Assembly (NCBI GenBank): GCA_003427395.1
Contig: BFEA01000005.1
Coordinates: 5,272,216-5,303,208, forward strand
Length of the DNA stretch: 30,993 nucleotides
Reading direction: 5' to 3'
Origin: Chara braunii
Taxonomy: Eukaryota; Streptophyta; Charophyceae; Charales; Characeae
Each line of letters begins with the position of its first letter. Position 1 is the first letter of the stretch. Below are positions 1 to 9,639 of this stretch, piece by piece. The position numbers were made by a program, and so were the translations under genes. The notes below the pieces were generated by a model that saw nothing but the letters and a program-made list of their open reading frames with translations, was not told where the DNA came from and did not search any database.

Positions 1-290
1 CATACGTAAAATTTGCAGAAGTATGTGCTAGTGTGAGTATGCCCTCAGACCCGTTTTCTTGCTTACTTCACATGCATGCAAACAGGTGGCAATCCACACT
101 GGCGCCAGGTGCCCACACGAAGCTCAGAGATATTACAGCCAAGAACACAGTTCAGATACAAATTTGCTTCGAACTGGCTATGGCGCCTGAGCGCCTACAC
201 TTCACTGTTCTGACTCTGTATTCACAGCAAATGTTCACACACACTCCACTCTAGACCTCCCTGGATATCCCATGTGCTCTAACTCGGTAC

Positions 291-321
291 GCACACACAC
301 ACACACTCTCTCTCTCTCTCT
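291..321. repeat. (CA)n/(CT)n compound microsatellite
   Basis: A run of CA dinucleotides passes directly into a run of CT dinucleotides. It is a simple-sequence repeat with no coding role. Confidence 0.9.
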
Positions 322-700
322 ACAGGCTCTCTCTAAACTATGGCGGCTATGGCCGCCTTCTACACCTAGTAGCTAGCGGTGATGGTCGCTCCTCCTTCCT
401 CACAGCCCACTTCGACTTCGGGCATCTGCAGACACCTCGCACAAGATGCTCGGGCAGCACTTCCGCATGGCTCCCAGCAGAATGAATGAATGGCTGGACG
501 CTGCCTCTTGATTTATACCTCTGTTGGTCGCTGGTCTCCCCCTTTCCACCGGGCCCATGGTGCACACAGTCCCACATGGTACTTGCTGACTGGACAAAGT
601 GAGACTGGGACTGGGTACCGCTGACCACTCGCCTCTGTCGTGAGCAACACTCTAAAGGCCACTTCCGGACCTTCCAGAAGTCTGTGGACTCGGCCTTTCG

Positions 701-790
701 GGACTGTAGCAGCCACGACCTTGACCTTTCAGGACTGTAGCAGCGACCTTGATTTTTCAGGACTGTAGCAGCTACGACCTTGACCTTTCA
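701..790 (+). repeat. Three-copy ~31-bp tandem repeat
   Basis: Units start at 701, 732 and 760, each beginning GGACTGTAGCAG and ending in a CCTTGA(C/T)(C/T)TTTCA-like string. The middle unit is 28 bp and has lost three bases. A decayed fourth unit (GAGTTGCAACAACTACGACC) follows at 791. It is a local minisatellite of unknown origin. Confidence 0.8.
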
Positions 791-960
791 GAGTTGCAAC
801 AACTACGACCCCTACACAGCTATGACCTCTACTCGACAGACCTACGGTTCAAAACCCAACCGCTACACAGACCTACGACATACATCAGTCAGCTACCAAG
901 GCATAGGTCACGGGTTCAAACACACAGGGGTCTAGTTGGTACTGTACATGGGTGAGGTAA

Positions 961-1038
961 GGTGTAGGGATCGAACCCTGGTATCTGCATCTGCTACTGC
1001 AAAGGTGAAAACGGTTTCATACCTCAGGGCCATCACCC
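961..1038 (-). repeat. tRNA-like Pol III promoter segment (SINE-head type)
   Basis: Read on the minus strand, a box-A-like string TGGCCCTGAGG starts at 1032. A perfect box B, GGTTCGATCCC, lies at 977-967. Start-to-start spacing is about 55 bp, as in tRNA genes. GGTG and CACC at the two ends could form part of an acceptor stem, but the T stem and anticodon arm do not fold well. This fits a tRNA-derived SINE head or a tRNA pseudogene better than a working tRNA. An A-rich run lies beside it at 1041-1049. Confidence 0.5.
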
Positions 1039-1354
1039 TTCAAAAAAAACAACGGGAGAAGAAAAAGGACGAACTAAAGGTAAGTAGGTAAGTAGGGGCC
1101 TCGCCACACCACTCTTCACATGCACAAAAGCAATGCACCTTCCCATGTTATAGCAGAAGATCCATTCCCATTTTTCACGTTGGGAACCACGGCTTCCCCC
1201 ACACCTCTCTCGTCCCATCAGATGCTACGGGTTTGCCCCCCCCAAAAAAATAGGAAAGGCTGTGCGCTCCCCCCCCCCCAAGAAAAAAAGCAAGACTGCG
1301 GGCTCGTATTTCCAAAAACCCAAAACCAACGGCCAGATCAAGCACTCCTACAAA

Positions 1355-1501
1355 GAGAACTTAATCTGGCGACTGGTTTTGCGGTCTCACTTGCAGTCAC
1401 CATGATGACATCACCCTTCAAAAAAAAAGAAAAAAAAAAAACGAGAACTCAATCTGGCCACTGGTTTTGGGCCTCACTTGAGGTCACCATGGTGACATCA
1501 C
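1355..1501. repeat. Duplicated 60-bp unit with A-rich spacer
   Basis: Copy one (1355-1414) and copy two (1443-1501) both run from GAGAACT to GATGACATCAC or GGTGACATCAC. They differ at only a few bases and one indel. The 28-bp spacer between them is almost pure A with a few G. Origin unknown. Confidence 0.8.
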
Positions 1502-2138
1502 ACCACACGCCACGAATCAGACAAAACGGCAAAACCTGTCGTCTCTAGACATCCATGCAGCCAAATGCACATAACGGTAACGTCACCAAGAAACAGATGA
1601 AAATGAAAAAGGGAAAAAAGAAAAAGGGAAAAAGGACAAAAAATATGGTGGTGTATCTTGCCATGTTCCAGCCTTATATTCAATGACATTCTCATTTTGC
1701 ACATTTGGTGAGCAGTGGAGCCAGGCCCTATCTCACATCCACTCCAGAGATCCGACGGGCACTTCTGATGAGGTTACATCCACACTCCACTGGATCCGTT
1801 ACATCCAAACTCCACCGGATCCAACCGACAGATCGGACAAAGACAACAAAACAATCCGCAAAACCCCTCAACCCCCTTGGCACCCCAACTGCACAACCTA
1901 CCGGTCTTCAATGGCTGGCCGTCAAAATTTCGGCCGCCGCCCACAACTTCAGGTAGTGAACAGATTCCCCACCAGGGCCACCACTCTAACCCCTCTCCCT
2001 TAATCGTGCCACCTTCCCAACGACCACCTGACGCCCGGCTACCGGTACACACCCAACGACACCAGCATGTTCGACACAAAACGACAAAATCCCAGGATGG
2101 TAAACACAGCTCCTACGTGCTGCGAACACTAACGTCCA
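1502..2138. other. Unassigned segment
   Basis: Open frames here overlap on both strands and read as proline/threonine-rich or low-complexity protein. I recognise no domain. A purine-rich tract lies at about 1596-1645. Confidence 0.4.
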
Positions 2139-2220
2139 GTTGATGTAGCTCAGTGGTTAGAGCACCGGTTTGAAATGTGCATTGTGGTATGAGGTTGTGG
2201 GTTCAGATCCGTAGCCTTGC
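2139..2220 (+). repeat. tRNA-like Pol III promoter segment (SINE-head type)
   Basis: A perfect box A, TAGCTCAGTGG, lies at 2146-2156, followed by a D-arm-like GCTC/GAGC pairing. Box B, GGTTCAGATCC, at 2200-2210 differs from consensus at one position. Spacing is tRNA-like. The T stem does not pair (GTGGG against CCGTA) and no clean anticodon stem is seen, so I read it as a tRNA-derived retroposon head rather than a functional tRNA. I cannot define its tail. Confidence 0.6.
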
Positions 2221-2556
2221 GCATGGACACCGGCAGGGCGTTAGAATGACGCACGGCTGGACACCCCCCCTTGGGATGACGCAGGTTAGCTATTACAGAC
2301 ACTGCCTGCGCACCACCCAAGGGTTGTTCAATGGTGTTGTATGTTGGTTCTGGGTTTCACATGGGTTTCTTGGGGGTGTTCGTCTTGGGTGTTCTGTTGA
2401 TCTCCCCAGTCTGGCAGATCACACGTTCGTGCCATTTTCACTAGTCGTTCACATGATAGAGTCATTCGATTACACGTTACAAGGTCACGGGGTCGAGCTT
2501 GGTTCGGACCTTGGGGGGGTCCTTGTCCAGCTTACCCCGTTCTCTCTTCGATATAC

Positions 2557-2758
2557 ACACATGATGCTGCCTATACATCTCGATACATTGATTCACAGAG
2601 CACACATACCCTTCGGGCATATACATAGCTTGCGAATTATACATGGCCTACGGGCTACATACACAAGTTTCCACACATGGTGCTGTCTGTACATCTTGAT
2701 ACATAGATACACGGAGCATACATAGCCTTCGGGTACACACATAGATTGCGAACTACAC
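2557..2758. repeat. Two-copy 86-bp tandem repeat, period 116 bp
   Basis: Copies at 2557-2642 and 2673-2758 both start ACACATGRTGCTG and end GCGAAYTAYAC or similar. They share GAGCAYACATA and CTTCGGG. A 30-bp spacer repeats part of the same phrase (CCTACGGGCTACATAC). The copies differ at scattered bases, so the duplication is not recent. Confidence 0.8.
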
Positions 2759-3239
2759 AACTATCAGACTGGGGGGGTCTATTCACTGGGTGGGGTCTAG
2801 TATCTGCGGTAGGGACAGGTATGGGCCACCAGAGTTCCTACTGATATTCGAATAAACTGTCTAGTGACTATATAAGGGTAGGGGTATAAGTCACTCAGGC
2901 CAGTCCGAGTTCCGCCTGGCCTTGGGTAAGCTAGGGGAAGGACGGTAAGACTGCTTCATTGGGTGCTACCCTGTCTGAAACCTAGGGCCCAGAGTCTGTT
3001 GGGGCCTGTAGTAGATTATCTGGGCCTGGCGTCCGAAATTCCCGTTCGACAAGGCTCGTCCGATTCCGCTTCCACCAGGGTCGGGCAACCTATCAGCCCT
3101 GGTGCCTATCAGGCTATCACTGCTGTTCGGTCCAAGTTACCTGCCCATTGGTAGGGTAATGCTCCTGAGTGCTGGTCATACTGAGGTAGGATAGTGGGAT
3201 AGGGGGTGCACTAGGAGTATTGACGTGAGGATGGGATGG
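2759..3239. other. Unassigned; possible Pol II promoter or LTR-like piece
   Basis: A good TATA box (TATATAAGGG) occurs at 2869-2878. The sequence downstream has no long open frame with family resemblance. It could be the remains of an LTR or of a LINE 5' region ahead of the endonuclease fragment. Nothing in the sequence decides this. Confidence 0.25.
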
Positions 3240-3545
3240 GAGGTGGTCTCATATTCCAGGACACCCACGGCCTACTCCTCCAAGTGATCACTGTGTACTC
3301 AGTGACTGGCCTCTACAACACTATGCACCCTTCACAAAGTGTTGCCGACAGACTGTCCGACCGTTCTGGCAGGGGACTTTAATACTACTCCGGACCCGGG
3401 GATGGACCGTAGATCCACTTCCCAACCCACAGGGGGAGGGCCGCCCGCAGACACACTCTCCCTGGCTCAAGTTATAGCACAAAGACAACTACGCGACATC
3501 TTTCGGCTCTATGACGCCCAACCTCACGCCCAGCGCGACTTCCTG
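3240..3545 (+). pseudogene. LINE endonuclease (APE/EEP type) fragment, frameshifted
   Basis: The segment encodes part of an apurinic-type endonuclease domain of a non-LTR retrotransposon. This enzyme nicks target DNA for target-primed reverse transcription. In one frame (from 3242) it reads LLLQVITVYSVTG, the strand before the active site. About 100 bp later, in the next frame (from 3339), it reads TVLAGDFNTTPDPGMDRRS. GDFN is the conserved catalytic motif of LINE endonucleases. The downstream part QLRDIFRLYDAQPHAQRDF fits the same domain, then similarity stops abruptly. The SDH motif, RT and ORF1 are absent. The one-base shift near 3335 and the truncation make it a dead fragment. Family recognition is by eye. 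Confidence 0.75.
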
Positions 3546-5941
3546 ATCGGAGTAGGATGTGGGCCTGGAAGTGCGAAAAGGGGTGTGCCAAGGATGTTTG
3601 GGAAAGTGGGGGTGGAGTCCCAGGTCAGAACTGAGATCTCCTGTGGCAGGGTTTCAGGGGCACGGGTGCAATAAGCCAAGGGGGCGAGTTGCTTCCGGTC
3701 TTTTTGGCGTTCAATGTCGTGCAGCATAAGGCAGATGGCATGCGTGGTGCATTCAGGGCCGTCCGATCCGTCTGTCTAGGCGGTGGCGGTTCGAGGAGAG
3801 GCCCGCCCAGGATTGTTGTGTTCCCGATGAGTCGGTCCTTTGGGTGCAGGCACGTGGCGTCTATTGCCTCACGTTTCGGTGAGGCCCTCTAGTTTCAGGG
3901 GCTCGTCGGTTGCCGCGTCGCCAGCAATTTCCGCAAGGCGTGCGGGGCCAGTACGAAGCGATGGAATTCCACGGTACCACCGTGAGTTAGTGATATGGGA
4001 GGAGTAGGCGGAAGGGAGGGAAGTTGGTAGAAATGACGACGAAGCCGGGGGATATGAAGTAATGGGTGTTGTCCGAAGTGGGAAAATCGGGGCACCTCGG
4101 ATCGCTGGTTGTGGCACAGTGAAACTCCCTGGGGCACAATCGATTCTCGGTTAGGCAGGGGAATTTCGGGCGTCTCTGTCTAAGACACTCTCTCACCCAG
4201 GGGTCGAAATACTCCGGATCCCACGATGACTCGGTCACTTGGAGTCCCTCGAGTACGTCATTTTGTCATTGCGGTGTGATGGAATCCTCTCACACGTGTC
4301 TAATCGGCAAGGAGATTTTTCCGATGTGATATCGGAAACTCCTATCCGTTTAGGTGCGTGGGGGAAGGGAAATTCCCGCCTACCCGATATCAACGGTGTC
4401 AAGTTCGTTGATGGTCGCGAATCAGTGCGCATGGATACGTGCAGGCTGCACAGATCAGATCGCCCTTACACGCATCCCCGCGAGGTATTCGCTTGTTTCT
4501 GGACAAACAACTACCCAATCATCTAATCACTCCGTGATCCGTACACAATCATTCCTAAGCATGCAAAGTGCAGCAACAACAGTAAAAAAGGGGATAAACT
4601 GCAATGGAAGCAGTAATGACGACCATGAAAAAGTTCCTACTATGCTCATGACAAGAAAAAGCAAAGACCAGACAAAAGAAAAGCAATCAGACATGACATT
4701 CGTTCATCAATTCATTCGACATAACACACACAAACGAGATCATGATCAATCGCAAAACGAGTGGGGGCCAAAACCCGACCAAGATTCCGAAAACAAGAGA
4801 AAACGGGCAAATCGCCCTGAGCCAAAATCAAAATTTATATACAAAAGCAAGGAGGGGGAAGAGATAAAGAAAACGGCAAATCCACGTCCATCAACCTCAA
4901 CTCCCTCTTCCTCTCTCTCTCTCTCTCCGATGCGGACAGTCCGTCGTCACGCACCAACCCACAAAGTCGTCACCCCGCTTAGTCCTCCATCACCCGTCAG
5001 GTTCGCCCTCGCCCACAGTCCGTCGTGGCCCGCGTCAACCCCGCGCGTTTGGCACCAGCTCGTCGGGTCGCCCAACTCCCACTTGAACTCACCTCTTACT
5101 TCGCTCGCGAACTGACCCTCACTGATCCCGCTCCCCGAGCTTCCAACAACTGTTTAAGAGAGCTATCTAACCGCGCAGCCGGAATTTATAGCGTGCATGC
5201 ATGCGCGAAGAACACAGAATTGCAAGGACTTAGAAGGGAGATTAGGAGAGGGAGTGTCTGCGTTCTGTATGGCCAGATTGCGGCGTAGGGGACGTAGCCT
5301 CTCTCCACACATCGATCCGAGCATGCAGTCCGTGGGCTAGCTAGGCACAGCAAGAGAAGAAGCGAGAGCGGGAAAGACGAAGTTCAAGAAGAAAGATACA
5401 GTTACAATGGCGCCCGCCCAAAATTACAGTTACATACTCGATTAAAGGCGCCGATTAATCAGAGTTTCGTTGCACCCGCACAAAGAAGCGCGTAAGCAAA
5501 AAGCGTCGCGCGACAAAAGAAAATCCTAATTGCAAAATTCCTAAATTCATATCTGATGCAGAAAACTAAAAGCACAATTTCCGAAAGGAAAGTCCGAAAT
5601 TATAAGAGCCATTGGGGCTTGACAAGATTCAAAAAGAACGAAGCAAAAATTCCCGCGTGGTCTCCGAGTCCGCGCCTAAAATCCAACAACAGAAAAACGA
5701 AAAGGAACGACGTCAACTAATATTATTCGCACGCTCGACGACACGCCACTCAATCGATCATCCCAGGACTCGCCCAGTGATGCACCCAATTATCCGAAAA
5801 GAGACGACGCAAAAAGTCGAAGAAACGAGGACACCGATGCAATTTCCCTTCGATCCCGATCTCCCGTAATTGGCCCATCCTTCCCAGCTTAGGACCCCTC
5901 ATTGTTATCGCGCAGAAAACCGCGCGGAACAGAAATTGGCT
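3546..5941. other. Unassigned; possible LTR of the minus-strand gypsy element
   Basis: No gene is recognisable. The LINE fragment breaks at its left edge. On the minus strand a strong TATA box (TATATAAAT) lies at about 4839-4831. Together with its place downstream of ORF3, this makes the segment a candidate for the 3' LTR or 3' UTR of the gypsy element. The opposite LTR is not present for comparison, so the ends cannot be set. A CT-repeat tract lies at 4909-4928. Confidence 0.25.
4354..5115 (+). CDS. Long open frame of doubtful reality (253 codons)
   Basis: This is one of the longer open frames in the left third. The product would be rich in Lys, Ser, Thr and Pro, with no domain, signal peptide or membrane segment that I recognise. 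The middle is a hydrophilic low-complexity stretch and the C-terminal part is Ser/Pro-rich, partly from a CT repeat. The strong TATA box inside it points the other way. It is more likely chance than a gene; I list it only because of its length. Confidence 0.1.
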   Translation: MRGGREIPAYPISTVSSSLMVANQCAWIRAGCTDQIALTRIPARYSLVSGQTTTQSSNHSVIRTQSFLSMQSAATTVKKGINCNGSSNDDHEKVPTMLMTRKSKDQTKEKQSDMTFVHQFIRHNTHKRDHDQSQNEWGPKPDQDSENKRKRANRPEPKSKFIYKSKEGEEIKKTANPRPSTSTPSSSLSLSPMRTVRRHAPTHKVVTPLSPPSPVRFALAHSPSWPASTPRVWHQLVGSPNSHLNSPLTSLAN

Positions 5942-5957
5942 CGTCACATATGTGACG
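5942..5957. repeat. 16-bp perfect palindrome
   Basis: CGTCACATATGTGACG reads the same on both strands. Each half carries TGTGACG, a common kind of LTR terminus in plant gypsy elements and also a bZIP-like core. It may be a junction of two LTR ends or a protein-binding site. Confidence 0.6.
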
Positions 5958-5976
5958 CCCAGGGGGTTCCAATCTT

Positions 5977-5996
5977 AAGCAAGCTCCTGCTTGCTT
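5977..5996. repeat. 8-bp hairpin
   Basis: AAGCAAGC and GCTTGCTT are perfect inverted arms around TCCT. It lies 20 bp from the 16-bp palindrome and has no poly-T tail. Confidence 0.6.
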
Positions 5997-6672
5997 GAAT
6001 TATGACATGTGTCAATTTCTCTAATCGATCGACACGCGGAGCTTTTCGTTGCCACTTACCGTGTGAAGGAGTGTGGACGTCATCCAACGTGGCATACGGG
6101 CTCTGTCCTACAGGAGGAATCTCGTCAATCCAAGGAGGGGATATTTCGTTCCATCGTCGTCGCACGCACACCAATCAACCGAACAATGCGATCATCAATG
6201 TCCACCGGGGAGGGGGAAGGGAAGACGATACATGGGGGCATGGTGAGGGGGAGGGTTAATCGGGAGCGGTGGTAGGAAGATTTTCATCCGCGCCACCATC
6301 TCCGGAAGCTCATGATATCGGACGATCCGGTGGAAACAGGGGAAGCGATTACCACTGTGGGGGAGGGAGGCGAGGTAATCGGGATACAGAGTGGCGAAGG
6401 TTCAGAAGAGTGCCGCGCGGAAATGGTCGTAGTTCTCGCATGCGAGGATAGTCCCCGTAATCATGCAATAAACTTCGACGATATTGTGGCCTCGCCACGC
6501 GGCACTAAGGAGAAGGGTGTGAAGGCAGAAGTCAGGAAGGGCGCACCGGGTCGAGGGATGGGGGTGAACTGTAACAACAAGACGGGTGGCGTAAAAGAAA
6601 CGGAAGGTATCGATCGGGAAGGGATTATGGGGGAAGGTGACACGGGTGGTGATTTGGCGGAGGGTGAGATGG

Positions 6673-8220
6673 TCAAGGGGACGGGGGGATAACGATCGGG
6701 GACGAAGCCCGATGGCCCGCATCGGTATTGGCTCGGACTGGTGGACAGTCGGAGGTGGAGGGGGAGGGGGATCGGCTTTGTCGCCGCCTTGCCGGTGCGC
6801 TCGAAGTCTCGGCCGCTGGGTCTCCATCTTCGGGTTTGGGCGGCTCCAGATCTCGGGCCAGATCGTCGGCGAGCTGCAAATTTGCTCCGCTGGCGAATTC
6901 CAGCTGTCGCTTTCCGACCGCGATCTCCTCTCTCTTGCCTGCCACCTCGGGGTCCTCTGCTTGAGCGTCCGTTTGTTCCGCCTCCACCGCCGAGATCTCC
7001 CACTCAGATTCTTCAAGCTCTAGCTCTTCCTCTTCTTCGCCTTGCTCTTCTTCTTCTTCCTCCTCACTCTTCTCTCCTTTGCTGTGTTCACTATAACTCC
7101 CCTCTTCCGGTGTCTCTTCCTTGTCGTCCTCCTCAGCAGCTTCTTCTTCTTCTTCTTCTTCTTCTTCTTCTTCTTCTTCTTCTTCTTCGATCGCTAACTC
7201 CTCGTCTTCAGAGGCCGTTCGAGCTTGGAAGAAAGCGAGGTCGATTATCTCATGTGGGTCAAGATATCCCCGCTGCGATGGCGGGTTGCGGCCGCTTCCC
7301 GGCTCCTCTAGGCACGCCGACCACTGAAGGTACGGCGTCAGCGTTCGTGTGAGGACGTGCGGGACCGGGCTCTCGTCGCTCTGCGAGACGATATCAAGGG
7401 GGAGAAGGTCAACCAACTGCGCGAGAGGAACTGTGAGCTCCTGCACGATTAGTTGGCGATGGCCAGGCCGCACCGATCCGAACAGGAACCCGAGAAGATC
7501 GCCCTCCACATCCGTCCTCCAAGCCTGGATGATCAGCAACTGCAAGTACTCGATCCAAGCGTGATGCTCTTCGTCCCTTGTCCACGTGAGTCACACTCCG
7601 ACCAGGCACACTGAAAGATTGACGAAGTGTTCACACCAGAGCCTCCACTGCCTTGGATCGAGGAGGGGGACAGCGAGCGGCTCCAAACGGAAAGAGAAGC
7701 GAGGGTGAAGACTAGACTGCCAAAAGGTGGGAAAGAGAGATGGAAGGGCGAAGGTGGAGAGTTGGGAGCGGTTCACTGGGGGCGCTGAAAGGGGATAAGT
7801 TCCGGAAGCACCACCGCCGGCTCGTGCTGGGACGCTCGAATCCCACCAAGATCGATGTCGTCCGTAGGGACAAGATTGTCCCCGTGGCACGTGAGCTAGT
7901 GGTTCCATTCCGCTGCCAATTGTTGTCCCCACTCTCTCAGCGACGTCCGGATGGTTGTATGCCGCAGCAGACTGATCGTGCTGATATCGCCGCTGAAGCT
8001 GACAACTGTGGACACGTGGCTGATCCCTGGAGCTGACCGCCGATGGACAACTACTGCCTCTGCCAGCACAACCGCCTGGTGACTGCCCGCGAATCGGGAC
8101 TCGGTTGCTGCGTATACCCCCGAAGTGCAGAAGAATTGCGCGAGTCGTAGAAGATCCAAATTGAACTGCGGATGATGAACCTGCCGAATCGCCGAGAGCT
8201 CGCTCCGTAAAAAAACTCAT
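6673..8220 (-). pseudogene. Gypsy ORF3: acidic accessory protein, one in-frame stop
   Basis: A 516-codon frame starts at ATG 8220, where the ATG overlaps the pol TGA as ATGA. It is interrupted once, by TGA at 7593-7591. The N-terminal half has no recognised domain. The part before and after the stop reads like real protein (WRLWCEHFVNLSV, then HHAWIEYLQLLIIQAW). The middle is a Glu-rich tract coded by a pure GAA run (7188-7141), continuing as a mixed Asp/Glu region. The C-terminus is Arg/Ser/Pro-rich (RRRQSRSPSPS). I see no signal peptide or transmembrane span, so it does not look like an env gene. Function unknown. The stop-start overlap suggests translation by re-initiation after pol, which is inference. 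Confidence 0.55.
7141..7188. repeat. (TTC)16 microsatellite coding poly-Glu
   Basis: A perfect TTC run on the plus strand is GAA codons on the minus strand, inside ORF3. Length change here would add or remove glutamates without shifting the frame. Confidence 0.9.
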
Positions 8221-9625
8221 GGCGATGGGGGCAGGGACGAAGTATGGGAAAAGGCGAGAGATGCAGGGGAGGAAGAAAGCGATAGAGAGTCGTCGTCTTC
8301 TTCCGTAGCCAAGGAAGAGGAAGAGGGTGCAAGAGATGGGGAGGAGGGGAGGGGACGTAGATAGGACACGTGGCGTACAATCGGCCGCGCCGATCGGCTC
8401 CCTGAGACCTCGGGCACGAGGCGCACCGTGTTCACGCCGTTCGGACCGAGCTCGATCACGCGAAATAGCCCGAAAAATCGTGGCGCTATCTTTCCCTGGC
8501 GAGCACATTTCCTTACCTGCACCAAGTCCAATAATTTGTACTGGGGCCGCGGACCCGCATTCCCGTTCCGGGCCTCCTAGCTACGGACCTCCCGACCGTG
8601 GGCCAACTTGGTCATTTTCTGGCGCTTTCGGGCTAATCGAGGTAGGGACCTTTCCATCAATTCCATGTGTCGCTTAGCCTTGTCTCGAATCGTGGCCCTG
8701 GTGGGACGTCGGTTCAACGAAGTTTCGTCCAGGAGGCTTGGTATTGAAGCGTAGGCCACGCTATTGCTCCTTAATTGAAAAGGGCTCAGGCCTGTCGACT
8801 CGTGGGGCGTCCCTCGATGGACCGCCAGGATGTGATCTACAATATCGGGCCAGGGCCTCGGGTCCTGTGCCGCGATATTGCGTCGTAGCGCAGTCTTTAT
8901 CACCCTATTTGCATTCTCTACCAGCCCGTTAGATTGCGATATATGGGCTGCGGTATTCCGAATAGCGACGCCGTGTACGACTAGATTCCTCAAGACTTAT
9001 CCCCTGAATTCTACCCCATTATCGGTCAGAATTTCCTCCGTGTCCTGGTGCATCCCTAAAAACCAGTTGACGTATTGTGCAATTTCGGCCGCCTGTCGCG
9101 TACGACAGGGATACGCCTCGATCCATTTCGAAAAATGGTCCACGAACACGAGTAGGATTGAATATTCACATCTATTGGGTTCAGGGGGCACCGCGTGCTA
9201 ACCCTTTGAAAAGACCACTCAACTACCGTCGGTACTATTGATCTTGGCGGCTGAATCGGTGCCTTGTCCGTAGAGCAGACCTGACAGTCCGCGACGATGA
9301 ATTTCACATCGTCACGAATATTCGACCAATACCACTCATTTTTGTCGATTGCCGCCTCCGTGATCCGTACGGCAAAATGGGCAATTGTTTCCTCGTGCGC
9401 TGTCTTCACCAGTCATACCTCATGAACGAGTGCGGTACTACCATCCAAATACCACTACCATCCGTTTTTCGTTTTTCCAACCGTCCCTCATTCCAGCGGT
9501 AGTCCCGAGCCCTTGCATTGGCCCTCCTCCGATCTTCCTTGGTGAAGTCCTGGAGGGGGTTACCCACTAGGGTGGCAATCAAAGCGATATTCGTCCATAC
9601 CTCGGCCCTTCTAAACCTCCGGGTC
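8217..9625 (-). pseudogene. Gypsy integrase, broken by stops and frameshifts
   Basis: Integrase inserts element cDNA into the host genome. A linker (about 9625-9415) leads to an HHCC zinc-binding domain (about 9395-9262), with two His near the start and CQVC at the end. The catalytic core follows. First Asp is in VDHFSKWIEAYP (codon 9140-9138), second in ILTDNGVEF (codon 9023-9021), and Glu in NGLVENANR (codon 8918-8916), so the D,D,E triad survives with 34 residues between the last two. A GPF-type module (PRFFGLFRVIEL) and a Ser-rich tail close the frame. Breaks: a TGA just before the HHCC domain, a frameshift near 9195, TAA at 8999-8997, and TAG near 8579. No chromodomain is present. Confidence 0.85.
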
Positions 9626-9639
9626 TTCTCTAACCCTTC

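Larger units (their letters stand above)
1..960. other. Intergenic DNA, no gene recognised
   Basis: Both strands show only short open frames with no family resemblance that I recognise. The segment contains an AC/CT microsatellite and a short tandem repeat, listed separately. I see no transposon protein, rRNA or intact tRNA here. Confidence 0.5.

Noticed and set aside
2139-2215. Functional tRNA gene
   Set aside because: Boxes A and B are good but the T stem and anticodon arm do not pair.
6402-7352. Several long overlapping frames on both strands (for example plus 6741-7352 with a poly-Leu run)
   Set aside because: They are other-frame readings of ORF3; poly-Leu and poly-Ser arise from the GAA microsatellite.
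7591-8380. Alternative minus frame with readable stretches such as STSRRWCFRNLSPFSAP
   Set aside because: It has more stops than the 8220-6673 frame and does not continue into the acidic region; a frameshift between the two cannot be excluded but is not needed.
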